Counted from the stretch's first letter, positions 11,403 to 23,815 are shown. The stretch: 64,000 nucleotides of DNA from Cristatella mucedo (GCA_009760855.2 WPIO01000149.1:62001-126000); one strand, 5' to 3'. Translations and numbers: made by a program. Notes: a model not told the origin generated them from the sequence alone.

Positions 11403-12260
11403 ATTTCGAAAACTTCACCACAACAGCCTGATCTCATGCAGGCCATGCACAAAAACAAGCCCATATCCCCACCTAGTGAAAAACACTGAAAAACCCCCGA
11501 CCATATACATGAAACCCAAGAAACACCCGAAACCCATACACGAAACCCCCCAACTCTTCAAGGGATGCCCGTCCATTTCTCGAGTCCAGTAACCGTTCAA
11601 ATGTAAAGCTCCTTACAAACTTGCCTGGGCATGCACGGACACAAACGCTTGCACTCGAACCTGCCCTTTCCAAGGCCTGGTGATTATATAACGAGAGCAA
11701 AGAATACCAAGCATGTTCATTCAGCCCCTCAGTTTGTACACGGCTCCTACGAGACAACTTATAACACTATACATATCACTAGGCATGCACCACAGTTGAC
11801 AGCAGATAACTCAGCATTCGGGGAGAACTCGCTACGATGCAGCCAGACTTTATGTATGTGGAATAGATAAGACTATGAGGCCGAGCTCAAATGCGCAGTT
11901 GTCGAGCAATCACGACAGCACAAAGTACTCAGCTGCTTTGCCGACCACAAGAGGACTCTGCTGCCACATTCTCTGAACATGTCCAGCTGGCACCTATAGC
12001 ACCGTTTGGTTGGGGTATGAACAGCTGCAGCAACACATCTAGACACACGAGTAAGCTAACTACACATCTTTGTCCATGTATTTCCGGGAATTCGTGACTA
12101 CTACATAGGCTTACTCTGGTGAGTATTCCAGTTGATGTATTACAAGGCTTTATTATACCGAACCACCCGTAAAGCTCCAACAATTAGATTGGGTTGGGTT
12201 GGTAACGCAGAGCCGGTTTGTAACCCGAGCCATTTTTGGCAACCTGGGTGCTTGCAACCG
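11403..12260. other. unassigned DNA
   Basis: No repeat of this window matches here. A splice-donor-like site on the plus strand (CTG|GTGAGT, 12117) and one on the minus strand (CCAGA|GTAAGC, 12114) exist, but no domain supports an exon. Confidence 0.35.
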
Positions 12261-12585
<325 letters not shown>

Positions 12586-13040
12586 CACACCGACATACCA
12601 CAGCTGGGAGTAGACCAAGCAGGGCGGTGCAAAGCTTTAGTGGCTTGAGTGGAGCTCACAGCATCAGAGCCCCCTAGATCCGATTGAGGTGGGGGCCAGG
12701 CAATCGTATTCTGACTTGACTTCCTCATAGGCTTCAGCAGTCGAGACTAAATCAGGTGAATGGTCTGCAAGCAACCAGCACACGAGAACTGCATCTTGTG
12801 ACCGAGTCTTCCAAGCTGACTTCACATTTCCTTCCGGTAGAGGCTCCTTCTAAAACAGGTGAGGTCAGTGAGCTCTAGCCGTGTTTTTCCAGCTTGCCCT
12901 TCGGGGAGTCGTAAGCAGACGTGGCAAGACAGTGAACAGCATGGCTGCTGTGACATGGCACCGTGTCGGTGCTTTGCCGGCAGGCTGAGAATGCTTTGCA
13001 ATTTCAGGTGAGATGGCGACATACTTGGGACATTTCGAAT
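12586..13040. other. unassigned DNA
   Basis: No repeat or domain was recognised between the (GGCA)n tract and the next LINE-A. Confidence 0.35.
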
Positions 13041-14165
13041 AGGTTATAATAATAATAATAATATTGCACTTGATAAAGCGCCCTCAGAGAACTTAATCTC
13101 TTTCTAGGCGCTTTACATTTGCTGCAAAGTGATACGCAATAGAATAGTAAGTAAAATCATGCTTGAAAAACAAACAAAATGAATAACATGGTTAGGGGTT
13201 ACATGCACTGGGTCAGCATGCAAATGTGGTTAGTGGCAGCATGAACAGTGTCAGCACGCATAAGCACATCGAGGACGAATCACAAGGACCCACTAAATGC
13301 TGCCCTAAATAGGTATGTTTTTAAGTTTCTTTTAAATGTGGTCAGGTCAGGGGATGTTCTGATGCAGGTCGGGAGGGAGTTCCAGGCTGTGGGAGCATAC
13401 GAGCTAAATGCACGGTCTCCAAAGGATTTAAGGTTTGTACGAGGTATTTCTAGACTGTTGGATTCCGAAAAGCGAGTGGTACGATGCTTTGCCCTGATGG
13501 GGTAGTATCTCTGAAAGATAGGCTGGAGCCATAGAATGAAGAGACCTAAAAGTGAGCGACAAAACCTTGAAGTAAATCCGTTGCTTGACTGGTAACCAGT
13601 GCAGGTCGGCGAGAAGTGGAGTAATGTGGCAACTGCGACGCTCACGACAGACAAGCCTAGCTGCAGAGTTTTTGCACCAGCTGCAATCGCCTGATCGCAC
13701 ATGCTGGTAGGCCAGTAAGCAGTGAGTTGCAGAAGTCGAGACGAGATGTCACGAATGCATGGACCAACTTGGACGTGGTATCCTTATCTAAACAAGCCCT
13801 AATTTTAGCAATGTTATGAAGCTGAAAATAGGCTGATTTGACTGTGGAGCTGATGTGATCGTCTAACGAGAGGTCGCTTTGGAATATGACACCTAGATTT
13901 CGAGCTGATGCAACTGGAGATATGCTGGCAGAGCCAATTTTGAAAGTCAGCCTTTCCAATTTCTGAATAACACTAGGTTTGCCCATAACTAGTAAGTTAG
14001 TTTTATCATCGTTTAGTTTTAGAAAATTTGCTGCCATCCATGATCGGATGTCATCAATGCATGCAGCAAGTGAGTTGAGAGAATTTGAGGTGCTCGAAGG
14101 CTGGGAGGGATCAAAGCAAAGGTACAACTGAGTGTCATCCGCATAGAAGTGAAAGCCTAGATTGA
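13041..14165 (-). mobile_element. LINE-A copy, 5'-truncated, twin of 1256-2440
   Basis: It has the same 3' (AAT)n end, hairpin, UTR and coding part. Frames read SISPVASARNLGVIFQSDLSLDDHISS and on to the FGDRAFSSYAPTAWNSLP region. It differs from the 1256-2440 copy at only a handful of positions. For example, C replaces T in the copy of GCTGTCCTAAAT, one extra C lies near 13492, and CCATGATCGG replaces CTATGATCGG, which removes a stop. It ends abruptly at GCCTAGATTG, head-to-head with the plus-strand LINE-A starting at 14230. Confidence 0.9.
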
Positions 14166-14229
14166 CGAGTTCTAGCTTTACAAGTCTATATATAGACTAC
14201 ACAGCTTGAACAAAACAACTGGAACAAAA

Positions 14230-15805
14230 CACTGCAACAGGTCGTGGCGGACCAGCTGAATTCATATATTGAAACTTCAAACTTGCTAAAAGGTTCCAGT
14301 CTGGCTTTAGATCTAATCACTCCGCAGAGTCAGCATTGCTTAGTGTGTACAACGACTTACTTAGGAATGCAGACACAGGTAAAGTATCCCTGCTTTTTTG
14401 CTTGATCTTTCGGCAGCTTTTGATATTATTGATCGCAAAGATCTTCTAGAGCACCTCTCATTTCACCTGGGCATCACTGGCACTGCTCTGAAATGGTTCA
14501 GGACCTATCTCAGTGGGCGACTCCAGAGTGTTGTTGTGAATGGACAAAGATCATCCGAGGTACCTCTGAAATTCAGGGTACCGCAGGGCTCCGTGCTAGG
14601 TCCGGTTCTTTTCACGGTTTATCATCTCCCTCTTGCTGACGTCATTGCCAAGCACAATCTAGGCTTTCACTTCTATGCCGATGACACTCAGTTGTATCTT
14701 TCCTTTGATCCCTCCTAGCCATACAGCTCGTCGAATTCTCCCAACTCACTTGCTGCATGTAATGATGACATCCGCACATGGATGGAAGCAAATTGTCTTA
14801 AATTGTATTATGATAAAACTAACTTACTAGTTATGGGCAAAGCAAGTGAGAGTCAGAAGTCGGAACGCCTAACGCTCAAAATTGGCTCTGCCAGCATATC
14901 TCCAGTTGAATCAGCTCGAAATCTAGGTGTCATGTTCCAAAGTTACCTCTCGCTAGACGACCACATCAGCTCCACAGTCAAGTCTGCCTCTTTCAGCTAC
15001 GTAACATTGCTAAAATTTGGGCTTGTTTAGATAGGATAGGATTTATAGATAGGATACCACATCTAAGTTGGTCCATGCATTTGTGAAATCCCGTCTTGAC
15101 TTCTGAAACTCACTGCTTGCTGGCCTACCGGCATATGCAATCAGGCGATTGCAGCTGGTGCAAAACTCTGCAGCTAGGCTTGTCTGTCGTGAGCCTCGAA
15201 GTCACCACATCACGTCACTTCTCGCCGACATGCACTGGCTACCAGTCAAGCAACGTATCACTTCAAGGTTTTATCGCTCACTTTTAGGTCACTTCATTCT
15301 TTGGCTCCAGCCTATTTCTCAGATCTACTCCCCCCCCCCCGTCAGGCCAAGCAACGCACCACCCGCTTTTTGGAATCCAACAGTTTACCTATACCTCATC
15401 CAAACTTCAAATCCTTTGGAGACCTTGCATTTAGTTCGTATGCTCCCAAAGCCTGGAACTCCTTCCCGACTTGCATCAGAACGTCCCCTGACTTGACCAC
15501 ATTTAAAAAGAACTTAAAAAAGAACTAAAAAGAACACACCTATTTAGGACAGCATTTAGCGGGTCCATGTGATTCGTCCTTGATGTGCTTATCATGCTGA
15601 CACTGTGCATGCTGCCACTAACCACATTTGCATGCTGGCCCTGTGCATGTCACCCCTAACCATGTCATTTATGTTGTTTATCAAGCATGATATTACTAAC
15701 CATATAATTGCGGTTCCTTTTGCAGCAAATGTAAAGCACCTAGAAAGAGATTTGATTTCTCTGAGGGCACTTTATCATGTGGATTACTATTATTATAACA
15801 ACACT
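14230..15805 (+). mobile_element. LINE-A copy, reverse transcriptase to 3' end
   Basis: The plus-strand reading gives VADQLNSYIETSN, then [60 protein letters not shown], and [17 protein letters not shown] with an intact YADD. A stop follows, then thumb (EANCLKLYYDKTNLLVMGK) and C-terminus with frameshifts. A run of C at about 15331-15340 breaks the frame at SDLL. It ends with the hairpin and ATTACTATTATTATAA. The endonuclease is absent because of 5' truncation. Confidence 0.92.
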
Positions 15806-16190
15806 AGCTGTACAAGCAAAGACATAATCCTTGAATTGCATGTACAACTATTGCCACCCAGGATTTGTTTATGCAGATGACAATTTTTACAGGCGACCGT
15901 TATCCTCCTCTCGAGGGCCACAGCTGTTGCCACTGCACCGAATGGTCGAGGCAGCAGTGCTGTAGCACCATCAGGCAGACTTCCGCTGCTCTTATGACCA
16001 CTGCGTGGCAAAGATTAACGACACTCTGAAGGCTTCAGTTGTTATTTCTTCGACTAATATCGATACTAATAATGTTAATACTATAAGAAACCTGCATAAC
16101 ACCAAGATAAATGCACCTCTTTCAAGGCACATTATGAAAAATAGCGTTTCAATGGGTTTGAGATCAGATTACACAGTGCCACTAGGGTAA
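15806..16190. other. unassigned DNA
   Basis: A minus-strand frame (15793-16011) has a cysteine- and histidine-containing segment (ACKNCHLHKQILGGNSCTC). No family is recognised and no splice context supports it. Confidence 0.3.
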
Positions 16191-16880
16191 GCGTGCAAAA
16201 GAGTATCCGATAGGACGGGCCAAACCTTGGCGATCATAAGATCAACCTAACCCAGAAGGGCAAACCTAGTGCCAACCAAAAATTGGACGACCTTACCCTC
16301 AAGATTGGTTCAGCTAGCATCACACCCGTGATGTCTTACTCGTGTAATCAAGGCACGTTAATTTCAAAACTACCTCTAATTATAAAGCGCAGTGACTCCA
16401 GTGAAGTCGGCGTACTTTCACATGACAGATTCACAGGTTTGGAACTGTGCCTCTAGATTATTACGATCGTTCTTCAGGATTACCTGCTTAGGCTCCTAAT
16501 CGTCTGCAGCTGGCAAAAAACTCCAGTCGCTCGGCTAGTCACTGGTCGACGGCGTGGCTGCCACATTGCACCATTTCTATCTGAGCTTCAATGGCTCCCT
16601 ATTAAGCATCGATCGATTTCAAGTACGACTCAATCTGTCTTACATGTCACTTCACTCGCCGGCACAAGCCTACCTTTCTGATGTACATGTCCTCCAGTGC
16701 TCTCACACCACTTGCTGTCTAGCATACAGTCATCTTGCTGTCGTTACATTAAAAGAAGATCTTTTGGTGACTGAGCTTATTTGCACCACAAATGTGACTA
16801 CACTAGCTGCTGGCTACAGTTAATACCTCTGATGAATTAGCAACTGTTAAAAATAAGCTGAAGATGCATCTCTTCATATA
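16191..16880 (+). mobile_element. old LINE-A/C thumb and C-terminal fragment
   Basis: The pieces LDDLTLKIGSASITPV and YLSDVHVL, and a Q-L-A-K-N-S-S-R-like segment, align with the LINE thumb and the segment after it. The copy is heavily mutated. Confidence 0.6.
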
Positions 16881-17775
16881 CAGACCAAAGTCCTTACGCT
16901 GACCCACAAGGCCCGCCGTGGCTTGGCTCCTTCGTACCTAGCTGAACTGCTGCACCAGTTTCAGCCTGTTCGGGCCCTCAGGTCCTGTGTGGACAATAAA
17001 TTAGCTGTTCTATTCCTCTGCTTAAAAATCGTTGGCGACAGAAGCTTTAGCTTTGCCGGTCCTAGACTGTGGAACTCACTTCCACAATTCTTGCGCAACT
17101 ACAAATCTTCTGCTGCCAATTATGGCTCATCGTTTTCAGCAGTTCTGAGCTGCTGCTTTCATGCTACTCACTACCTCAACTACTCTCCTGACTCGGCTAT
17201 GCTTCCCACTTTCTCTTTTGTTGCGTGAGACGAAGTCTGTTGGCTACCGAATGCATACCGAAAGCTGCTTAGGCTGTGAGTGTGCTATACAAAACTTCCC
17301 TGCGTAACACCCACATGGTCTTTATGACTTTGTGGAGTTACAGACGGAGATGATAATAATAATAATAATAATAATGGACTTGATAAAGCGCCCTTAGAGA
17401 ACTTAATCTCTCTCTAGGCGCTTTACATTTGCTGCAAAGGGAAATGCAATTGAATGGTGAGTAAAATCATGCTTGATAAACAAATCAAATGAATAACATG
17501 GTTAGGGGTGACATGCACTGGGTCAGCATGCAAATGTGGTGAGTGGCAGCATGCACAGTGTCAGCACGCATAAGCACATCAAGGACGAATAACAGGGACC
17601 CACTAAATGCTGTCCTAAATAGGTGTGTTTTTTAAGTTCTTTTTAAATGTAGTCAGGTCAGGGGATGTTCTGACGCAGGTCGGGAGGGAGTTCCAGGCTT
17701 TGGGAGCATACGAACTAAATGCACGGTCTCCAAAAGATTTGAGGTTTGAGATACATTACATTACATCCGGTGTGT
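16881..17775 (+). mobile_element. LINE-B 3' part with nested LINE-A (17352-17747)
   Basis: It starts at KVLTLTHKARRGLAPSYLAEL. It continues through RALRSCVDNKLAV and GDRSFSFAGPRLWNSLPQFL to a stop at 17226-17228, then the 3' UTR. The terminal GGAGATACATTACATTACATCC is split by the nested LINE-A. Confidence 0.9.
17352..17747 (-). mobile_element. LINE-A 3' end nested in the LINE-B tail
   Basis: The left end is (AAT)n plus the hairpin, and the right end is in the C-terminal region. GAGAT is present on both sides (17347-17351, 17748-17752) as target-site duplication. The uninterrupted LINE-B sequence elsewhere reads CGGAGATGCATTAC. Confidence 0.92.
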
Positions 17776-17985
17776 TTTGCATGCTAACCATTGCATGATT
17801 AAGTGCATGTTACAGGAAGCAGGTCATACTAACTGGAGGCCATGAGTGATCATACTTGTTTGCTTGGTCGTGCTTGATCGTACATGTTAGTAAACCTAGG
17901 GGTATGGAATCTATTGGAGCAATCTAAAAAGCCCATGGAGTGAGCTAAGTTCTCTTAGGGAGCCGGACAAACGATACATTATTAA
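17776..17985 (+). mobile_element. probable LINE 3' UTR remnant
   Basis: GCATGCTAACCATTGCATG and TAAGTTCTCTTAGGGAGCC resemble LINE-A 3' UTR and hairpin pieces. The match is weak. Confidence 0.4.
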
Positions 17986-17989
17986 CACT

Positions 17990-18300
17990 ATTATTGCCAA
18001 CACACTAAGCAGCAGGTGGGTTTTCTTAGCTCCCTTAAAAACGGCATCTTATCAGAACGCATTGGGCATCACACGGCAGTGAGATCTAGGCTTGGGGAGC
18101 ATCAGCATTGGTCGGGGCAGTCTCCAAAGAATTTAAGGTTGGTTTGAGGCAAATTTAAACCATTAGAGTCTCAATGCTCAAGTGAGGGTGTTAAGACGTT
18201 CAGCCGCCGATAAAGTATTTCTTAAAGATACCAGGAGCTAGACCCGGGAGAGGTTGCCAGACGAAAGTGCAGACTTTGATATCGAGGCACACTGCCACAG
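17990..18300 (-). mobile_element. old LINE C-terminal fragment
   Basis: CAGTCTCCAAAGAATTTAAG and its surroundings are the decayed counterpart of the LINE-A C-terminal coding region (minus-strand NLKSFGD). Confidence 0.6.
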
Positions 18301-18417
18301 GGGATCAGAGGAGGCCTCCCGATTCCCAACCACTAGGTAGAATATCCACCTCGGCTGCATATCAACAGACTCCGCTGGCTTGATGCACAGGGGCCCTGCA
18401 AGCAAGGCACCTCTCTG

Positions 18418-18860
18418 CTACGAACCGCTCTCAATTCTGGCAGGACTCACCGGTGTGCTGCAATCAGAAGGTGCAGAATGGACAGCAAAAGGTGACGTTT
18501 CAGGGACATAAATTTTCCACATCATATCAAGCTCGCTTTCCATTACACATATCTTCTCTGCCACCAAGCGGCAGTACTCGTCCTGCAAATGAGCGAACAC
18601 TCGGTTCGCCACACAATGCAGCAAACTGAGCAACAAGCATCAATCTAGATGGACAGCCCAAAGCCAGTGTGCCCTTGCTCTGCTTGCAAGCAGCTCAAAC
18701 AGGGCAACGAAACCTGTGCCAATCGCTTGCCCTTCAACTTACGTAGCTCTCAGCAGCTTCGTACAGTCTCATCTCGATCTTTTGTGCAAATTGTGCCACA
18801 AAATTCATATGCATGCCAGGCATAACTTGCCCATCGCATGAACAGACTAGTTCTTCGAAC
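18418..18860 (-). CDS. Gene B: C-terminal two-thirds of a KIX domain (CBP/p300-like), two exons
   Basis: Exon 2 is 18860-18743 (118 nt: one base plus 39 codons). It has a pyrimidine-rich acceptor (CATCAG|G) and a donor TAC|GTAAGT. Exon 3 is 18582-18418 (165 nt), with acceptor TTTGCAG|GACGAGTAC and a stop at 18418-18420. The intron is 160 nt, phase 0. The translation includes FVAQFAQKIEMRLYEAAESY, then DEYCRLVAEKICVMESELD. These align with helices 2 and 3 of the CBP/p300 KIX domain and with gene A, with identical exon length and intron phases. The positions equal to CBP Tyr650 and Tyr658, which line the KID/MYB-binding face, are both cysteine here. The first KIX exon should lie upstream; a candidate is at 29246-29371. 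A second donor-like site (CCG|GTGAGT, near 18446) could continue the gene. It may be a gene or a decaying paralog. Confidence 0.7.
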
Positions 18861-18949
18861 CTGATGACATAGTGAGGTATAAAAAAAGAACAGTTAAGTT
18901 TACATGCTTTACGTCGTGACCAACACCAACGTACGATCGAACATTTCAT

Positions 18950-19175
18950 AGGACTACTGTCAACGTACAGCAGTCATCCGGGAGTCTTTATAGCATATCC
19001 TTGGAACATTTGACTGGATTAATGTCAACGGCAAGCAGTCATTCGGGAATCTTTAAAGCCTGAGAGGCACACCAGCTATCTATGGGCTTTCTACTTCTTT
19101 TCACAGATTATACTCTCCATCTTGCCGATGTAATCCAAAAGCGAAGTCGAGGTTTTCGTTTTTTGCAGACACAGT
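18950..19175 (+). mobile_element. LINE-C palm fragment
   Basis: It matches 24290-24480: (GTCAACGG)CAAGCAGTCAT, CGGGAATCTTTA, then a degenerate [11 protein letters not shown]...FHFYADDT segment. It is old and has no open frame. Confidence 0.6.
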
Positions 19176-19189
19176 ACAGCCATAAAAAT

Positions 19190-19737
19190 AATAACACTTC
19201 ATAAGCATGCTCAGAGAACTAAATCTCCTTCTAGGCACTTTACATTTACCACAAAGAAAACACGGTCGAATGGTGAGAATTATCATGCTTGATAAACAAC
19301 ACGAATAACATGGTTAGAGGTGACATTCACAGGGTCAGTATGCAGGTGTGGTTAGTGGCAGCATGCACCTGTGACAGCATGCATAAGCACATAAAGGACG
19401 AATTACACGGACCCACTAAATGCTGTCATAAATAGGTGCATTTTTAAGTTCTTTTTTAAGGTGGTCAAGTCAGGGGATTTCGTGATGGAAGTTGGGAGTG
19501 AGTTCTAGCCTTTGGAAGCATACGAACAAAATGTCTTAGGATTTGAGGTTTGCACAAGGTATAGGTAAACAGCTAGATTCCAAAAAGCGGTACGATGCTT
19601 AGCCTGGTAGGGAAGTATATCTGATAGGTAGTCTGGAGGCAAAGAATGAAGGGAGTTAAAAGTAAGCAACAAAACCTTGAAGTCGATACCTTGCTTTACC
19701 GAGAGCCAGTGCAGGTCAGCGAGAAGTGGTGTGAAGA
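19190..19737 (-). mobile_element. LINE-A 3' fragment
   Basis: A degraded hairpin lies at 19205-19260. The minus strand reads LLADLHWLSVKQGIDFKVLLLTF and DYLSDILPYQAKHRT in the C-terminal region. Confidence 0.8.
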
Positions 19738-19842
19738 GAAATAAATCTCTACTCAGCCGCTTCACACATGCCACGGTGCTTGAGTCCACGACCTCAGCCA
19801 GACCTTGGTCGGGTTGAGCACCATAGCCACTTTTTATTACTC
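19738..19842 (-). mobile_element. SINE-2 copy a
   Basis: On the minus strand it has a tRNA-like B-box region (GTGGACTCAAGCACC-like) followed by the SINE-2 tail with AGTAGAGATT. It closely matches 26428-26545. It forms the left edge of Tc1 block 1. Confidence 0.65.
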
Positions 19843-20163
19843 AGACAGTGCTAAAAAGTATTTCCAAAAATGATGACTACCTCGGTAGCGCTAAATTGCT
19901 ACATAAAAGTTTTATCGTCATTATTTATGATACATTATAAATAATTTACTGTATACGATAGACATTCATTAATCATGCTTCGATATACCCGATGAAGTTA
20001 ACCATCCAACATTGAAGGTGGCAAGTGCTTTGAGTCGTTATTCTGTTGCTACATAATCTCTAGAATGGGATGCCACTACATGAAGCCTGCACCAACAAAG
20101 GAACCCCAAACCACGATTCAGCGATGACCTGTGTTCAACTACCGTGTTTAACACTATGCCCAA
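19843..20163. repeat. shared module M (left part of Tc1 block 1)
   Basis: It is nearly collinear with 26525-26862. The first part also matches 3690-3910 in repeat X; common anchors are TACCTCGGTAGC and GCTTCGATA. It is non-coding. Confidence 0.65.
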
Positions 20164-21105
20164 TGTAATGTAATGTATCTCCGTCAGTAACTCCACAAAG
20201 TCATAAAGACCATGTGGGTGTTACGCAGGTTTGTTTTGTATAACGCACTCACAGCCTAAGCAGCTTTCGGTACGCATTCGGTAGCCAACAGACTTCGTCT
20301 CACGCAACAAAGAGAAAGTGGGAAGCATAGCAGAGTCAGGAGAGCAGTTGAGGTAGTGAGTAGCATAGAAGTAGCAGTTCAGGACCGCTGAAAAAGATGA
20401 GCCATAGTCGGCAGCAGGAGAGTAGTTGTCGTTGCGTAAGAATTGTGGAAGCGAGTTCCACAGTCTAGGACCTGCAGAGCTAAAGCTTCTGTTGCCAACT
20501 GTCTTGGAAAGCAGAAGAAAAGCGGAAAGCTTGGAAAGCGGAGGAAAGGGACAGCTAATTTATTGTCCACAGAGGACCTGAGGGCGCGCACAGGCTGAAA
20601 CTGATGCAGCAGTTCAGCTAGGTACGAAGGAGCCAAGCCGTGGCGGGCCTTGTGGGTCAGCGTAAGAACTTTGCTCTGTATCTTTTGCTCAACCGGCAAC
20701 CATCCTAGCTCCTTCAGCAGAGGTGACACGTGCTCAAACCGCTGGGACTTGAAGACCACCTTGCAGCCATATTCATAGTCCGCTGGAGTGGCATAATAGC
20801 TGGCACATTCCTCTCAGCGCTAAAGAGCGGCCTCGGGCGACTCCTTGCATGGTGTAGACTTTTACTTGATTTCTCCGTAGTACCTTCGGGTATTTCGCTG
20901 CTATCTTCGCTGTGACTCTTTATAAGCTGTCTTCGGATATGCTACACAAAACAGGACCTGCTTAGCATAAGATGCGATGTTGCCATTAGACGATACCTAC
21001 AGGCGGGCCTTCTCCGGCGAGTCAGTGAGAACCTTCCTGCATCCTGTGTTCGCCCTATCAACTGCTCGGCTATCAAACCTACGACTCGTAAGTTTTTCGT
21101 CCCAA
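20164..21105 (-). mobile_element. insertion with LINE-B 3' part, splitting Tc1 block 1
   Basis: Block 2 is continuous at ATGCCCAAGGTTATCT (26848-26870). Block 1 has 942 bp inserted between CCCAA (20159-20163) and CCCAA (21101-21105). The left 630 bp is antisense LINE-B: tail (TGTAA)n, 3' UTR, GLAPSYLAELLHQFQPVRALRSSVDNKLAV and VFKSQRFEHVSPLLKELGWLPV (split only by quoting). The right part (about 20798-21100) matches nothing else here and may be a 5' inversion or an unrelated passenger. Confidence 0.75.
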
Positions 21106-22830
21106 GGTTATCTCCTATGTATCCCTCACCCATTCTTTGGCTGGCATACATGCAACGTTAGTTATTCCTCAAAAGCTGACATTTGGTCTTGGAAATTCTA
21201 ATGAACTAAGCACAAGTTTTTAACCATGCACGAGACAGCAAACATATGCCGCTTTACTCAGCTATGGCGCCCTCTTCCACATTCATCGACAGATGCCTAG
21301 GCACACCGACAGCATACCGCTTGCTGTAAACTGCCGCCCCTGTTGTGGCTTGAAGTTTCTGAGAGAGCAGAATAGAGCTCGACTTCCTACTACAGATACA
21401 GTCATTCGCATGAACACATTGCCCTCCAAAGCAACTAAGCACCTAGAACATGGCTCTGAGTTTGCTTGATGCTAATGCCCTCAGTCGCGAAAGTCATTAA
21501 GCTACTCATTATTAAACTGTAACAATCCGTCAATCGAATGTTGGCTTGAGTCACAATTTGCGACGTTTGGCTTCGTGAGTAACGGCATTTGCCGGCAACC
21601 AATTGAGTGGTTCCTGTGTAAATAGATGGGAATGTGTGGTCACGTCACCAAAACCTCTCGGTCATTCAGAAGAAACCTATTTTTCCCTTGCATCGTCATC
21701 GACGATGCCTCGGCCAATGATGAGCTAAGGTACCAGATGTCATCTATGATCTGTAAGGACCTATCTGTGGCATATTGCCACTTGGTGCGTGACCAGATCA
21801 TGCCACCAGTTGCACAGGTTTCTGAAGGCACAAGAGCGGTTGGGATGTTGCTCCACGGAGGAGTCAATTCAAACCGAGAAATCGCAAGGCAGCTGAAAAT
21901 CTATGATAGCATTGTAAGGGCATTGTTGGGTATTATGAAACATCTGGACTATGGCAGTACATAGTAATGCCCACTACGATAGCCTCAGCGAACTTCTCCG
22001 AGGGAGCTCCGGCTCCTAAAAAGCATGGCTCTGAAGGACAGGTTTGCTACTGCTAAATGCACTATTCTCTAGAAAGAGTCTCTACTTAGCTACCTATCAG
22101 CCATTAGCCAAATACCATGAATAGACGGCCTAAGGAACAAGGACAGAACACAGTGGGTGGCCAAGTGCAAGCCATTGTTAACTGTGCACCACTAAAAAGC
22201 AAGGCTAGATTTTGCTCGAAGATACCATCACTAGGCAGCTGAACAGTGGAGATGAGAGCTGAACAGTAGAGCAGAGTGCTGTGGACTGATGAGTCCCACT
22301 TCTATCTCTTTGGCTGGAACAAGAGGATGAAGTATGTTTGCAAGCAAATGAGTGAAGGTTGTTTTAAGGAAGACCTTCCGGTATTGGAAGTGTAGTGGTA
22401 TGGTTTGCTTCTCAACTTCCAGTGTTGGGTGGCTGTGCTGAATTCAAGGAATCATGATTAGGAATGTCTAACTCAATTTACAGAATGTTGGCTTGCCACC
22501 TGCTTACAAGATTCAGGGGCTGAGAATTTTATGGTAGCATCGATGGTAATGCGTCCCGGAGCGGCCATGAGCTACAATAAACCAACTGCTTTTATAGGCA
22601 CTGATTTTTCTGCACACATAGCAGAACTTGGCATTGTGATTGACACATTAAGCTGCATAGCTTTACAATGCTAGTGAAGACTGTAAGTTGTTTGTTCACG
22701 TCACCGACATGCCTGTTGGGAACCTCAGCCTTCAGGATAAGAATAAGCTGATTCATTGTCCTCGAGATACTGCCTCGAAGGTTCAACTGTCTTACAATGA
22801 TGTGTAAATAGGATACTCATTTAACTTGAA
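21106..22830 (+). pseudogene. Tc1-like transposase pseudogene, block 1
   Basis: The 21820-21960 segment translates to RAVGMLLHGGVNSNREIARQ followed by LKIYDSIVRALL. This is the Tc1/mariner N-terminal helix-turn-helix pattern, with S-x-R-E-I-A-R-x-L as its core. Downstream, 22280-22340 encodes VLWTDESHFYLFGWNKRMKY, the catalytic-core WTDES motif with the first Asp, followed by QMSEGC. Frame breaks separate the parts and the second-Asp region is deleted near 22555, so no active enzyme is possible. The block is paralogous to 26863-28640. Confidence 0.8.
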
Positions 22831-22984
22831 TCTGAGTTGAAATTTCAATTGGTAATCTCAGTCCCACAAATGGTTTTGGTAGCCCACCAACTAGGCCTTG
22901 GTCTAAGACATTGTAGCTGCCAACCTATCGTCGAAGTGGACCCAAGACAGATGGCTTTACCGAACTTGCTATAAGAAAGAAAGC

Positions 22985-23815
22985 AGAAAAGTCTCCAAAA
23001 GCTGCAACCATGTAAATGATATCAGTTCCACAATCAAGTCTGCTTACTTTCAGATACGTAACATTGCTAAATTAGGGCTTGTTTAAATAATTATACGACG
23101 TCTAAGTTCGTCCATGCATTTGTGACATCCCGTCTTGACTTCTGTAACTCACTGCTTGCTGGCCTACCGGTACGTGCAATCAGGCGATTACAGCCGGTTC
23201 AAAACTCTGCAGCTAGGCTTGCCTGTCGTGAGCGTTGCAGTTGCCACATCATACCACTTCTTGCCGACCTCCACTGGCTACCAGTCAAGCAACGGATCGA
23301 CTTCAAGGTTTTTTCACTCACTTTTAGGTCACTTCATTCTTTGGCTCCAGCCTATCTATCAGATCTACTCCCCACCAGGCCAAGCATCGTACCACCCACA
23401 TTTCGGAATCCAACAGTTTACCAATACCTCATCCAAAACTTCAAATTCTTTGGAGAACATGCATTTAGTTCGTATGCTCCCAAAGCCTGGACCTCACTCC
23501 CGAATTGCATCAGAATATCCCCTGACTTGACATCATTTAAAAAGAACTTAAAAACACACCTATTTATGACAGCATTTAGTGGATCCCTGTGATTCGTCCT
23601 TCATGTGCTTATGCATGCTGACACTGTGCATGCTGCCACTAACCACACTTGCATGCTGACCCTGTGCATGTCACCCCTAACCATGTTACTCATGTTGCTT
23701 GTCAAGCATAATATTAATCCCCATTCAATCGCGTTTCCCTTTGCAGCAAATGAAAAGCACACAGAAAGAGATTGAGTTCTCTGAGGATGCTTTATCAAGT
23801 GTATTATTATTGTTA
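22985..23815 (+). mobile_element. LINE-A copy, thumb to 3' end
   Basis: A long open frame (23122-23592) reads TSRLDFCNSLLAGLPVRAIR, ending KTHLFMTAFSGSL. It is preceded by VKSAYFQIRNIAK-like sequence and followed by the 3' UTR, hairpin and ATTATTATTG. The C-terminal domain frame is intact but RT and EN are absent. Confidence 0.9.
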
